A stretch of DNA of 64,000 nt from Rhizobium sp. BG4 (GCF_016864575.1 NZ_CP044125.1:2834001-2898000), one strand, 5' to 3'; shown: positions 44,031-53,854, numbered from the stretch's first letter. The notes: generated by a model from the letters alone, not told the origin. Numbers and translations are program-made.

Positions 44031-44816
44031 TCAGAGAGCGCTATGCGCCAGCACGAACGGCGTGCCATCAGCCGGCACCTGGTTGATGCGCAGCGCGCAG
44101 CCGAAGACGGAGCGCATGTTGTCGTCCGTCAGCACGTCTCGGACGCTGCCGGCCGCCGCCAGCCGCCCGGATTTCATCAGCACGATCTGATCGGCAAAGA
44201 GGGCCGTCAGGTTGAGATCGTGCATGACGGCGATGACGCCGCCGCCGGCTTCGCAGAACTGGCGCGCAAGCCGCATGATCGTCAGCTGGTGGCTGATGTC
44301 GAGGCTGGAGACCGGCTCGTCGAGCAGCAGCCAGCAGGGCTTGCCGTGCGCGACCGGCTCGGCGATCTGGCAGAGGACGCGGGCGAGCTGAACGCGCTGC
44401 TGCTCGCCGCCCGAGAGTTCCTGATAGTAGCGGCCCTCGAAACCGTGCAGATCGACGGCGCCAAGGGCGCGGGCCGCAGTTTCCTCGGCTTTTTCGGGAT
44501 GAAGATTGACGCCCGTGGTCAGGCCCATGCGGACGATTTCGCGGACGGTGAAGGGGAAGGAGATGGCGCTTGCCTGCGGAAGGACCCCGCGGATGGCGGC
44601 GAGCTTCCAGGGCGCCATGTCGCGCACTTCGGCGCCGTTGATCTTCACCGACCCCCTGGCGGCAAGCTCGCCGGAGACGGCTTTCATCGTCGTCGTCTTG
44701 CCGGAGCCGTTGGGACCAGCGATTGCCGTCAGCTCGCCGGCACGGGCCGTGAAGCTGACGCCGTGGACGATGGTCTTGCCCGACAGATCGACGGAAACAT
44801 TGGAAAGCTCGATCAT
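44031..44816 (-). CDS. hmuV: HmuV, hemin ABC transporter ATP-binding protein
   Basis: 261 residues from ATG 44816 (MIELSNVSVDL). Walker A GPNGSGKTT, signature LSGGEQQRVQLARVL, Walker B CWLLLDEPVSSLD, and D-loop/H-switch VIAVMHDLN. FecE/BtuD type. It powers import of heme from the periplasm and is last in hemP-hmuSTUV, overlapping nothing; hmuU ends 10 bases before. Upstream frames beyond 44816 were ignored because family members start here. Confidence 0.94.
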   Translation of the reverse strand: MIELSNVSVDLSGKTIVHGVSFTARAGELTAIAGPNGSGKTTTMKAVSGELAARGSVKINGAEVRDMAPWKLAAIRGVLPQASAISFPFTVREIVRMGLTTGVNLHPEKAEETAARALGAVDLHGFEGRYYQELSGGEQQRVQLARVLCQIAEPVAHGKPCWLLLDEPVSSLDISHQLTIMRLARQFCEAGGGVIAVMHDLNLTALFADQIVLMKSGRLAAAGSVRDVLTDDNMRSVFGCALRINQVPADGTPFVLAHSAL

Positions 44817-44826
44817 GGATGCGTTC

Positions 44827-45942
44827 TCAGAGGGCAAGCCGCGAGCGCTGGCGCAGCAGGATCCACAGGAAGAAGGGACCGCCGACAGCCGCGGTGATGA
44901 TGCCGATCGGCAGTTCGGCCGGGGCAACGATGGTGCGCGCCAAGACGTCGGCAAAGATCAGCAGCGAACCGCCGAGCAGGGCGGAAGCGGGTAGCAGGTA
45001 GCGGTGATCCGGACCGATCACCATCCTCAGCACATGCGGCACGACGATGCCGACGAAGCCGATGCCGCCGCTGACGGCAACCGAGGCGCCGGTGGCTGCC
45101 GCGACGGTGACGATGGCGATATTCTTCAGCCGCTGAACCGGTACGCCCATGTGGAAGGCGGCGGCCTCGCCAAGGGTGATGGCGTTCAGGCCGCGGGCCA
45201 TGAAGGGGAGGACGACGAAGGAGAGGAGGATGATCGGCGCTGCCGCCGCGATCTTCATCCAGGTGGCGCCCGAGAGCGAGCCCATGCCCCAGAAGGTGAG
45301 ATCGCGCAGCTGCTGGTCGTTCGCCATATAGGTCAGAAGGCCGGTCAGGGCGCCCGTGAGAGCGCCGAGCGCGATGCCTGCGAGCAGCATGGTGCCGATC
45401 GAGGTCTGGCCGTTGCTGGTGGCGACCCTGTAGAGCAGCAGCGTGGTGGCGAGACCGCCGCCGAAGGCTGCGAGCGGCAGGGCATAGATGCCGAGCAGAT
45501 TGAACAGCGGCATGGCGATGCCGCCGCCGAGCACGATCATGACGACGGCACCGAAACCGGCCCCCGAGGAGACGCCGACGAGACCGGGATCGGCGAGCGG
45601 ATTGCGGAACAGGCCCTGCATCACCGCGCCGGAGACGGCGAGCGAGCCGCCGACCAGGAAGCCGAGAATGGCACGCGGCATGCGGATATCGAAGATGATG
45701 ATCCGGTCGCGCATGGTCAGCGCATCGGCCTGGCCGCCGAGATTGGCGATGACATCGAACATCGATGCGTCGGACGCGCCTGTGGTGACGGAAAACAGCA
45801 GCGAGAAGACCGAGCCGACGACGAGCAGGGCGATGACCAGGACCGCAAGGCGGGCGCGATCGCCCGCCTGTTGCCGCTCGCGCAGCGCCGTGATCGAGAA
45901 GAGGGAGCGTCTTTCACCCGCCATCGCATCCTGCATTGCCAT
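44827..45942 (-). CDS. hmuU: HmuU, hemin ABC transporter permease
   Basis: 371 residues, FecCD-type permease with about ten membrane segments. Typical motifs are RMPRAILGFLVGGSLAVSGA, MQGLFRNPLADPGLVGVSSG and GGIGFVGIVVPHVLRMVIGP (BtuC-like coupling region). It forms the homodimeric channel for heme with HmuV. hmuT precedes it with a 1-base gap, so translation is coupled. Confidence 0.94.
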   Translation of the reverse strand: MAMQDAMAGERRSLFSITALRERQQAGDRARLAVLVIALLVVGSVFSLLFSVTTGASDASMFDVIANLGGQADALTMRDRIIIFDIRMPRAILGFLVGGSLAVSGAVMQGLFRNPLADPGLVGVSSGAGFGAVVMIVLGGGIAMPLFNLLGIYALPLAAFGGGLATTLLLYRVATSNGQTSIGTMLLAGIALGALTGALTGLLTYMANDQQLRDLTFWGMGSLSGATWMKIAAAAPIILLSFVVLPFMARGLNAITLGEAAAFHMGVPVQRLKNIAIVTVAAATGASVAVSGGIGFVGIVVPHVLRMVIGPDHRYLLPASALLGGSLLIFADVLARTIVAPAELPIGIITAAVGGPFFLWILLRQRSRLAL

Positions 45943-45943
45943 G

Positions 45944-46882
45944 TCAGCCGCCGTAGATCGCGGCGTTCAGTTCGCGCACCGCGCTTGCCGTGCGCGGGCC
46001 GAAGCCGAGAAGGTGCAGGCCGTCCATGCGGATGACCGCCTTGTTCTGGGCGGCGCGCGTCAGTGCGATTGCTGGCTGCTTGAAGAGATCGTCATTGGCT
46101 GCCGCATGGCCGCCTTCGCGGTCCATCATCAGGATCACGTCGGGCTTCGCCTCGATGATCGCCTCGTCGGTCAGCGGCTTGTAGCCCGGGAAGGTGCCGA
46201 CGGCGTTGACGGCACCTGCAAGGCTGATGATCCCGTCGGCGGCCGTGCCGGTGCCCGACGCCATGATCTTTCCGCCCTGGGCGCTGAGGATGAAGAGCAC
46301 GCGCTTACGCTCACCTTCCGGGCGCTTCTCGGCATCGGCAATCGCCGCGTCGAGATCGGCGCCGACCTTGGCTTCCAGCGCCTTGGCCTTCTCCTCGACG
46401 CCGAGCAGGGTGCCGACGCGATCGATCTTCTTCAGGATGCCTTCGCGGTCATAGGTGTTCGGCACGGTTTCGAAGGGAACGCTGGCGTTCTTCAGAACGG
46501 TCAGCGCTTCTGGTGGGCCGGCGCCCTCGACGGCGATGATCGCCGACGGGTTGACGGCGAGAATGCCTTCTGGCGAGAGCGCCCGCATGTAGCCGACGTC
46601 GGGCAGCTTCATTGCCGCTTCGGGATACATGCTGGTCGAGTCGCGGGCGATGATGCGGCCTTCCTCGCCGAGCGCATAGATGATCTCGGTGACGTCGCCG
46701 CCGACGGAGACGACGCGCGAGGTGTCGAGCTTCTTCGGCTCGGCGGCATGGGCGGAGCGGACGAAGGAATAGCCGGGCGTGGCGACCGGCGACGGGATGA
46801 GCGGCAGTGCCATGACGGCCGCCGTCAGCGCCAGTTCCCAGAGGCGGATGCGGCGCAGGCTGGAGGGCATCTTCATCACCAT
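45944..46882 (-). CDS. hmuT: HmuT, hemin-binding periplasmic protein
   Basis: 312 residues with a long signal peptide ending near SFVRSAHAA. Cluster-II/III binding protein fold: VVSVGGDVTEIIYALGEEGR, DVGYMRALSPEGILAVNPSA, then DRVGTLLGVEEKA and KPDVILMMDREGGHAA. Tyr or His heme ligands typical of ShuT/HmuT could be in STSMYPEAA. It hands heme to HmuUV. Located between hmuS (5-base gap) and hmuU. Confidence 0.92.
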   Translation of the reverse strand: MVMKMPSSLRRIRLWELALTAAVMALPLIPSPVATPGYSFVRSAHAAEPKKLDTSRVVSVGGDVTEIIYALGEEGRIIARDSTSMYPEAAMKLPDVGYMRALSPEGILAVNPSAIIAVEGAGPPEALTVLKNASVPFETVPNTYDREGILKKIDRVGTLLGVEEKAKALEAKVGADLDAAIADAEKRPEGERKRVLFILSAQGGKIMASGTGTAADGIISLAGAVNAVGTFPGYKPLTDEAIIEAKPDVILMMDREGGHAAANDDLFKQPAIALTRAAQNKAVIRMDGLHLLGFGPRTASAVRELNAAIYGG

Positions 46883-46887
46883 GCTCC

Positions 46888-47937
46888 TTATGCGGCGACG
46901 CTTGCGGCGCGCGGCAGGTTCTCGATGATCTCGCGCCAGTCGCTGCGCTCGTCGGTGCCTTCCTTCCGCTTGCCGAAGAACTGGATGATCATCTCGCCCT
47001 TGGCATCATAGGCTTCGAGCGAGGTGACATGGCCGTCCTTGGTCGGCTTGCGCACGGCCCAGGCCTCGGCAATGTGGTCCTGGCGCAGATGCAGGTGGAA
47101 GGTCGGGTCCATGATGTTGATCCACGGACCCATCGGCTGGACGTTGAAGATCGGGCCGGAATGGATCTGGACGATGCCGTTATTGGCGACGAAGCACATG
47201 ATCGGCAGGCCGGATTTGACCGAGGCGTGCAGCAGGTCCGCCGTCGCCGAGGGATCGAGCTTCCAGGCGTAGTCGTCGCCGACGGTGCGCACGGCCGCCT
47301 GACGGCCGATCTTCAGCTTGCGCAGCATGCCGAAGAATTCGTGGGTGTCGGTGAGCTTGCTCCAGTTGTCGCGCAGTTCGTCGCGGCTGACATCGCCGGT
47401 TTCATCGGTGCCGAAGCTTGCTTCCTGCTCGACGAATTCTTGCGACTGGTCCTCGAGCTTCAGCTCGGCGACGATGGCGTGATAGGCCTCGACATTGGAC
47501 GACGGACGCAGGTGGACCTTATGGACCGCATTGCCGGTCTTGTCGAAATACTGGAGGCTGAGGCGCTCGGTATCGCCATCCTTCTTGGTGACCGCGAAGG
47601 CATGCGCCCAGCGGCTCGGGAAGACGCGCAGGTCGATATTCTCGCCGAGAACGATGGCGTTGTGCTGGCCGGTGGTGATGTTCTCGTAGAAGCCGATCTT
47701 CTCGTGCACGGCGCTTTCGTTGCGCGACAGAGCCATGACTTCGCCGAGGCTGGCGACGCGCTCCAAAAGCTTGTTGGCGCTGGCATCGATGCGGGTGGCG
47801 GAAATGCCGACTTCGGCGGCAACGAGGGCAGCCTCGGAGATCTTCAGCTGAGCAGCGATATCGCGCTCGCGCATCTTCGGATTCTCGGCGCGAAACGCAC
47901 GAATTTCGGCCGGTGCCGGTCTGGTGTTCTCGGTCAT
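46888..47937 (-). CDS. hmuS: HmuS, hemin-degrading/heme-trafficking protein
   Basis: 349 residues, HemS/ChuX-type with two related halves (first half ending in LSLQYFDKTGNAVHKVHL, second with QIHSGPIFNVQPMGPWINIM, DPTFHLHLRQDHIAEAWAVR and IQFFGKRKEG). Cytoplasmic heme binding and release of iron or transfer of heme are the family roles. Lies nine bases after hemP. Rhizobial members are required for heme use as iron source; mechanism is debated. Confidence 0.93.
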   Translation of the reverse strand: MTENTRPAPAEIRAFRAENPKMRERDIAAQLKISEAALVAAEVGISATRIDASANKLLERVASLGEVMALSRNESAVHEKIGFYENITTGQHNAIVLGENIDLRVFPSRWAHAFAVTKKDGDTERLSLQYFDKTGNAVHKVHLRPSSNVEAYHAIVAELKLEDQSQEFVEQEASFGTDETGDVSRDELRDNWSKLTDTHEFFGMLRKLKIGRQAAVRTVGDDYAWKLDPSATADLLHASVKSGLPIMCFVANNGIVQIHSGPIFNVQPMGPWINIMDPTFHLHLRQDHIAEAWAVRKPTKDGHVTSLEAYDAKGEMIIQFFGKRKEGTDERSDWREIIENLPRAASVAA

Positions 47938-47946
47938 GTTCTACCC

Positions 47947-48207
47947 TTACTTATTGAGAATGAGCTTGCCCTGACGGGTAATTTTCATGCGATAGACCAC
48001 GCCCTCATGCCGGATCATGATCTCGTTCGCGCCGCGGAAGATGTCTCCGCTTTCGATCGTGCGCACTTCCGCCGCGTCTTTGACGAACGGCGCATGCTTA
48101 AAGGTGTCAGGCTTTTCAACCATCATTTCGGTTGGCAATTTCCGCTTGTGCCGCGGCTTGTTTTCCCGCGGCTCCGATACATTTATCTTGACTTTCATAG
48201 TCAGCAT
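47947..48207 (-). CDS. hemP: HemP (HmuP), heme uptake regulator protein
   Basis: Up to 86 residues; starts at ATG 48207 (MLTMKVKI) or ATG 48198 (MKVKINVSE). The C-terminal ~40 residues are the HemP domain (VRTIESGDIFRGANEIMIRH, GVVYRMKITRQGKLILNK). HmuP is needed for expression of heme transport in rhizobia. An IRO-like box (48189-48203) overlaps the start, so iron control through RirA is likely. Confidence 0.9.
   Translation of the reverse strand: MLTMKVKINVSEPRENKPRHKRKLPTEMMVEKPDTFKHAPFVKDAAEVRTIESGDIFRGANEIMIRHEGVVYRMKITRQGKLILNK
48189..48203. promoter_or_regulatory. IRO-like iron-responsive operator (TGA-N9-TCA)
   Basis: TGA at 48189, nine bases, TCA at 48201: the rhizobial RirA-type IRO box. 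It overlaps the first codons of hemP, an unusual place for an operator, so it may be fortuitous. Confidence 0.4.
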
Positions 48208-48267
48208 TTTTTAAAGACGCAATAGAAGAGTTATCAACTCAAGTTTTCGAAATCGCATGGAGAAGTG

Positions 48268-48723
48268 ATGATGGCGGCACGCAGTTTTGCAGCGCTCGTG
48301 GCAGGCGGATTGATCGCGGCGGGAAGCGTTTTTCCGGCTTACGCGCAGGACGCCGCTGCTGCTGCTCCGGCCGCTCCCGCCAATGCTCTCGAGGTCGAGC
48401 TGAATGCGCTGGCGCCCTCGCAGAAGGGCTGCATGATGACCTTCGTGGCGCTGAACAAGCTGGCGGCCCCGGTCAACAAGATCTCCTTCGAGCTCGCCTT
48501 CTTCAACGACAAGAATGCCGTCGACAAGATTACCGTTCTCGACTTCCGCGATCTGCCGCAGGGCAAGAAGCGCGTGCGCCAGTTCGACATGCCGAACGTC
48601 AAGTGCGAGGCCGTCACCCGCATCCTGATCAACGACACGCCGGTCTGCGATGGCCCGGCTGCCGGCGAATGCATGAAGGGTCTGGTGACCCGGTCGCAGA
48701 TTTCGGTTCCCTTCGAAGGGTAA
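48268..48723 (+). CDS. Secreted protein of unknown function upstream of tonB
   Basis: 151 residues with a signal peptide (FAALVAGGLIAAGSVFPAYAQ) and then an Ala/Pro linker. The mature protein has a beta-sandwich-like pattern (GCMMTFVALNKLAAPVNKIS, FELAFFNDKNAVDKITVLDF) and four Cys (GCMM, VKCEA, PVCDG, GECMK). I do not recognise a named family; similar short genes precede tonB in rhizobia. GGAG at 48259 sets the start. It is divergent from hemP, 60 bases apart, and its stop overlaps the possible tonB start (TAATG). Confidence 0.78.
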   Translation: MMAARSFAALVAGGLIAAGSVFPAYAQDAAAAAPAAPANALEVELNALAPSQKGCMMTFVALNKLAAPVNKISFELAFFNDKNAVDKITVLDFRDLPQGKKRVRQFDMPNVKCEAVTRILINDTPVCDGPAAGECMKGLVTRSQISVPFEG

Positions 48724-48782
48724 TGAATGCGCCGGGGATGAACCCGGCGAGGCTTCAGTTTCCAACTGGCCGGGGCAGGCAC

Positions 48783-50063
48783 ATGGTAGTTTCAGCGAAA
48801 TCCCAGTCACGGCAGGTGTTCTTTGCCGATCAGGAAGAGGGCGGGTCGAACGACAACCTGCCCGGCCTGCATCCCGGCCATGAAATGCCGGAGCTGCGCA
48901 ACGCACCGCGCCAGCCCGCCGCCGAAGCCGTCGTCCACTATGCCCGCTTCGCCCAGATCGGCTCCTTCCCCGAGCATGCCAAGGGACCGAAAGCCGATGC
49001 CGCCGATGCGCCGGCAATGGATACGTCTGCGATCGAGAAGCAGGATGCGGCGGTCAAGCCCGTCAAGCGCAATGTCGTTGCGGCCTGCCTGACCTCATTT
49101 GCATTTCATGCGATCGTCTTCACCGCGCTAGCCATTGGTTTCGTTGTGACGCCGCATCAGCCGGAGGAAGAGGCTGGCGAGGCCGTCAGCGTCATCATTC
49201 TCGGCGATTCCGAAGCCGACCAGGCCTCGGCTGGTGATCCCGACCTGCAGGTCGAGCCGCAGCCCGAGGAAGTGGTGGCGGAAAGCGTGCAGCCGGAGAC
49301 GGTTCAGCCAACGGAAGTGCAGCCGACTGAGGTGCAGCCCACGGAAACGGTGGAGGCCCAGCCGGTACAGCCGACACAGGAGGTAACCCGCGTTTCGCCG
49401 GAGACGGTGACTGCTGCCGAGCCCGAAGTGCTGACCTCCAACGTTCCGGCCGAAACATCCGTCGTCCAGCCGATGGCGACCGAAGTGCCGGAAGAGGTGA
49501 AGCCCGTGGAGCGGACGGAGGTGGCGCAAGCTGTGCCGGAGGCTATCCAGCCCGAGGAAGCGCCGACCCCGACGCCGAAGCCCAAGGCGGTGCCGCCGGT
49601 GGAGAAGCCGAAGGCCGAGAAGAAAGAGCCGCCGAAGAAGGTGGTGAAAAAGGTTGCCGGTTCGCAGGGCGAGAACAAGCAGGACTCGCGCCGCGGTGCC
49701 AATGACGGACAGGAAACGGCCAATTCCGACCAGAATTCGCGTTCGGCCGGTAGCTCCGGCGGGGCAGGCAGCGCTGCCGTCGCCAACTATCCGGGCAAGG
49801 TGCAGTCGCGCATCCGCCGCGCCGTGAGGGTGCCGTCGGAATACAAGCGCATGAGCGCCTCGATGAATGTTCGCGTAAGGTTGACGATCGGCGGCGACGG
49901 CTCGCTGACCGGCCTTTCGGTTGCCCGCAGCTCCGGTATTCCCGAGCTCGATCAGGCGGTTGTCTCTGGCGTTCAGCGGGCGTCTCCGTTCCCGCCGCTG
50001 CCGTCCGAATGGGGCAAGCCGAGCTGGACCTTTACCCAGGAAGTCCAGGTCACCGGCCGCTGA
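48783..50063 (+). CDS. tonB: TonB family energy-transducing protein
   Basis: About 426 residues. A long cytoplasmic N-terminus (~100 residues) precedes one membrane helix (NVVAACLTSFAFHAIVFTAL). Next is a Pro/Glu/Val-rich periplasmic linker with tandem QPTEVQPTEVQPTE repeats and a Lys-Pro stretch. The end is the TonB C-terminal domain (YPGKVQSRIRRAVRVPSEYK, IGGDGSLTGLSVARSSGIPE). It transduces proton-motive force to outer-membrane heme receptors; no receptor, ExbB or ExbD is in the window. The start is uncertain: ATG 48723 (overlaps the previous stop) or 48783 (GGGGCAGG upstream). Confidence 0.88.
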   Translation: MVVSAKSQSRQVFFADQEEGGSNDNLPGLHPGHEMPELRNAPRQPAAEAVVHYARFAQIGSFPEHAKGPKADAADAPAMDTSAIEKQDAAVKPVKRNVVAACLTSFAFHAIVFTALAIGFVVTPHQPEEEAGEAVSVIILGDSEADQASAGDPDLQVEPQPEEVVAESVQPETVQPTEVQPTEVQPTETVEAQPVQPTQEVTRVSPETVTAAEPEVLTSNVPAETSVVQPMATEVPEEVKPVERTEVAQAVPEAIQPEEAPTPTPKPKAVPPVEKPKAEKKEPPKKVVKKVAGSQGENKQDSRRGANDGQETANSDQNSRSAGSSGGAGSAAVANYPGKVQSRIRRAVRVPSEYKRMSASMNVRVRLTIGGDGSLTGLSVARSSGIPELDQAVVSGVQRASPFPPLPSEWGKPSWTFTQEVQVTGR

Positions 50064-50175
50064 AATAAATATGATCAAAAGAGTCAACTTTATACTTTAC
50101 TCTAAAAATCAAGTTTAATAAGGTCCCGCTTGCACACTGGAATCGTGTGACGATCAACGAGCGAACGGGTGGTAA

Positions 50176-50583
50176 ATGGCTCGGAAGGCGAAGAAGGGAT
50201 CCAACCGGGAAATCCGCGTCAGCGCGGATGCGGCAGCCGAGGCGCAGCCGTCGGGACGGTCCAAATTGGATGGCCGCAGTTTTCTCTATGTCGGCGGCCG
50301 GGATTGCCAGGTGGCACATCTTCGCGAGATCGCCAGCAGCTTCGGCGCCGAGCTCATCCATCATGATGGCGGCTTGCGCGAAGCGGTTTCCCGCATCGAT
50401 ACCGTTCTTCCCTCCGTCGACTGCGTGTTCTGCCCGATCGACTGTATCAGCCATGACGCCTGCGTGCGCGTGAAGACCGGCTGCAAGAAATTCGGCAAGG
50501 CCTTCATTCCGCTGCGCAGCGGCAGCAAGTCCAGCCTCGAGCGGGCCTTGAACACGATGAACGAACGAGACAATTCCCGATGA
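50176..50583 (+). CDS. DUF2325 protein
   Basis: 135 residues. A basic N-terminus precedes the DUF2325 core (SFLYVGGRDCQVAHLREIAS, GAELIHHDGGLREAVSRIDT, VDCVFCPIDCISHDACVRVK). The clustered Cys/His of the last part (CVFC, DC, HDAC) look like a metal site. Proteins of this group have no agreed function as far as I know. It overlaps the following gene (ATGA) and lies in line with an IsdG-type heme monooxygenase, so a link to heme or iron handling is possible. Confidence 0.82.
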   Translation: MARKAKKGSNREIRVSADAAAEAQPSGRSKLDGRSFLYVGGRDCQVAHLREIASSFGAELIHHDGGLREAVSRIDTVLPSVDCVFCPIDCISHDACVRVKTGCKKFGKAFIPLRSGSKSSLERALNTMNERDNSR

Positions 50584-50846
50584 AAGACCAGCGCCCAGAG
50601 GGCTTTATGATGATCGGCTTGCACAAGCTCGCCGCACAGAATGGCGACGGCCTTGTGCCCGAGCTCTACGACCTGCTGATGAAAAATGCCGAGCGCGAGG
50701 CGCAGGCGGATAACGTCACCGAATTTCCCTATTGGGAGACGAGGATGCCGGGTGTCGAGCCGGAAAAGCCGCTCGGCCGCGAGGCTGCAAACGGCAACAA
50801 CATCGTTGCCTTCGCCGCGCCGGTGCGCAAAAGCCGGAAGCGCTGA
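50580..50846 (+). CDS. Small hypothetical protein coupled to DUF2325
   Basis: 88 residues; start overlaps the DUF2325 stop by ATGA. Helical front (MIGLHKLAAQNGDGLVPELY) and basic end (APVRKSRKR). No recognisable domain. Nine bases separate it from the heme monooxygenase gene, so it is mid-operon. Confidence 0.72.
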   Translation: MKDQRPEGFMMIGLHKLAAQNGDGLVPELYDLLMKNAEREAQADNVTEFPYWETRMPGVEPEKPLGREAANGNNIVAFAAPVRKSRKR

Positions 50847-50855
50847 GGAGCCCGC

Positions 50856-51170
50856 ATGTATATCGCAATGAACCGCTTCAAGGTTTCCACCGGCTCGGAA
50901 ACCGAGTTCGAGGACGTCTGGCGCAACCGCGATTCCAGCCTGTCGCAGGTGCCCGGTTTCGTCGAGTTCCGGCTGCTGCGCGGCAAGGCGAACGCGGAGG
51001 ATGGCTATACGCTGTTTTCCTCGCATACGCTGTGGAAAAGCGAGGAGGACTTCCTCAACTGGACGAAGTCCGAGAATTTTCGCGCTGCCCATCGCAATGC
51101 CGGCGACCGCAAGGCGATGTACAAAGGGCCGCCGGTCTTCGAGGGTTTCAACGTGGTCGAGGGCATCTGA
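50856..51170 (+). CDS. IsdG/HmuQ-type heme-degrading monooxygenase
   Basis: 104 residues, antibiotic-biosynthesis monooxygenase fold. MYIAMNRFKVSTGSETEFED and QVPGFVEFRLLRGKA start the ferredoxin-like barrel; SSHTLWKSEEDFLNWTKSEN, FRAAHRNAG contains the Trp and axial-His positions of IsdG enzymes. Rhizobial relatives (HmuQ, HmuD) cleave heme to biliverdin and iron. The distance to hmuS-hemP (under 3 kb) supports this. The symbol hmuQ or hmuD cannot be decided here. Confidence 0.85.
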   Translation: MYIAMNRFKVSTGSETEFEDVWRNRDSSLSQVPGFVEFRLLRGKANAEDGYTLFSSHTLWKSEEDFLNWTKSENFRAAHRNAGDRKAMYKGPPVFEGFNVVEGI

Positions 51171-51173
51171 GCG

Positions 51174-51533
51174 ATGGAAGATCCGCAGCGCGTCGAAGTC
51201 ATCCCGATCCTGCCGTCTCTTGATATAGCGGAGACACTTGCCTTCTACCGCGATGAGCTGGGCTTTGCCGCGACCTACGAGACGGCGGATTATCTGATCG
51301 TCCGCCGCCAGGAGATGGAACTGCATTTCCGGCTGACGGACGACCGCTCGCTTTGCGAACGCAGCTCCGTCTATATCCGCGGCGGACGGATCGGCGCGCT
51401 GCATCGGGAATATTCCGGCAAGGGCGTACCGCGCCTCAGCGCGCTTGAACTGCGCCCCTGGAACATGGAAGAGTTCTTCATCCACGATCCGCATGGCAAC
51501 CTGCTGCGCTTCGCGCGCATTCCGGACCGCTGA
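51174..51533 (+). CDS. VOC-superfamily (glyoxalase/bleomycin-resistance fold) protein
   Basis: 119 residues. Two beta-alpha-beta-beta-beta modules, with PSLDIAETLAFYRDELGFAA and later FFIHDPHGNLLRFARI, typical of bleomycin-resistance-like proteins. Candidate metal ligands are Glu/His in MELHFRL and the final acidic residue. Three bases after the monooxygenase stop, so part of the same operon. Substrate unknown. Confidence 0.83.
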   Translation: MEDPQRVEVIPILPSLDIAETLAFYRDELGFAATYETADYLIVRRQEMELHFRLTDDRSLCERSSVYIRGGRIGALHREYSGKGVPRLSALELRPWNMEEFFIHDPHGNLLRFARIPDR

Positions 51534-51653
51534 GTTCTGCCGACGACTGGAGTCCCACTGCGACCCCCGGGGTCTTTCTGCGACCCCTGGCCGCAATGAG
51601 CGGCGTCGAGGACGCGCTATGGTTTGGCCCGTCGCCCGTGCTATCGTCATGAT

Positions 51654-52424
51654 ATGACGAAGCCTGTTCTATCCCTGCAACTTTTCTCGCTGCGCGAACT
51701 CGGATCGCTCGACGCCCAGCTTTCCGCTGCCGCAAAGGCCGGTTTCCAGTCCGTCGAGCCGCTCGGACATCAGTTGCAGGATGCAGCGGCGCTGAGCGAA
51801 GCGCTTGTGCGCCACGGCCTGACCTCTCCCACCGCTCATATCGGCCTCGAATTTCTGCAGAGCGAGCCGGCCCAGGTTGCCGATGCCTGCCGCGCCTGCG
51901 GCATCAGGGAACTCTTCGTGCCGCAATCGGCCACCTTCCTGCCGCCGGAGACGACGGGCGGCTGGCAGCGCCTCGGCGCCGAACTCGGCCGTCTCGCGGA
52001 GCGCTATGCGGCAGACGGTATTTCGATCGGCTATCACAACAAGATGGCGGGTTTCTCGCTGCTGCCGACGGCGCGCTACGGCTTCGAGGTGATGTTCGAG
52101 GCAGCACGCGGCACGCCGCTCGTCTGGCAGGCCGATATCGCCTGGATTTCGCGGGCCGGCGTCAACCCGGCCGACTGGCTGCACCGCTATGCCAAGGTTC
52201 TCGTCTCCGCCCATGTGAAGGATCGCGCGCCCGAAGGCGCCAATGCCGACGAGGACGGCTGGGCCGACGTCGGCGCCGGCACGCTGATGTGGCCATCGCT
52301 CTGGCGGCTGGCGCTGGCAAACGGGGCGCGGACGCTGGTGGTCGAGCACGACAGCCCGAAGCGGCCGTTTGAATTTGCGCAGACGAGTTTTGCCTATCTC
52401 AGCCGGTTTATGGCGCATTCGTGA
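51654..52424 (+). CDS. Sugar phosphate isomerase/epimerase-like (AP endonuclease 2 fold)
   Basis: 256 residues from ATG 51654. TIM-barrel of the xylose-isomerase-like superfamily: VLSLQLFSLRELGSLDAQLS, AAKAGFQSVEPLGHQ (first metal Glu), GISIGYHNKMAGF, WQADIAWISRAGVNPADWLH, VLVSAHVKDRAP and TLVVEHDSPKRP hold the usual Glu-His-Asp-Glu metal site. This group covers sugar and inositol isomerases. Its real substrate cannot be told. Monocistronic, ends before a perfect hairpin at 52448. Confidence 0.86.
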   Translation: MTKPVLSLQLFSLRELGSLDAQLSAAAKAGFQSVEPLGHQLQDAAALSEALVRHGLTSPTAHIGLEFLQSEPAQVADACRACGIRELFVPQSATFLPPETTGGWQRLGAELGRLAERYAADGISIGYHNKMAGFSLLPTARYGFEVMFEAARGTPLVWQADIAWISRAGVNPADWLHRYAKVLVSAHVKDRAPEGANADEDGWADVGAGTLMWPSLWRLALANGARTLVVEHDSPKRPFEFAQTSFAYLSRFMAHS

Positions 52425-52447
52425 AGGGGTGGGGTGCGGCCCAGAAC

Positions 52448-52482
52448 TCCATCATCCCTGTAACGAGCACAGGGATGATGGA
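52448..52482. terminator. Perfect 14-bp hairpin, possible terminator
   Basis: TCCATCATCCCTGT and ACAGGGATGATGGA around AACGAGC, directly after the isomerase-like gene. No T-tract follows, so it could be a repeat rather than a terminator. Confidence 0.5.
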
Positions 52483-52556
52483 GGAGAGGTGGGGCGGTCT
52501 TCGTTCAAACTGCTAAGGTGGGTGGGTTGGGGGCTCTCTGCCTTCAGAGCCAACAG

Positions 52557-52601
52557 CCCCTCATCCGGCTGCCGCCACCTTCTCCCCGAGGGGAGAAGGG
52601 A
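52557..52601. repeat. Left arm of palindromic repeat family B (interrupted copy)
   Basis: Matches 42989-43033 nearly base for base (CCCCTCATCCGGCTGCCGC, hairpin CCTTCTCCCC/GGGGAGAAGG). Its right arm appears 1.3 kb away at 53855-53900, with the IS110 element between. Confidence 0.75.
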
Positions 52602-52625
52602 TGTGTGGCGGCCGCCCGGCTCGAC

Positions 52626-53854
<1,229 letters not shown>

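Larger units (their letters stand above)
52425..52625. other. Intergenic region with a perfect hairpin and the left arm of repeat B
   Basis: No gene here. It holds a perfect hairpin and then the left arm of repeat family B (52557-52601). The IS110 element appears to begin just after this arm. Confidence 0.6.
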
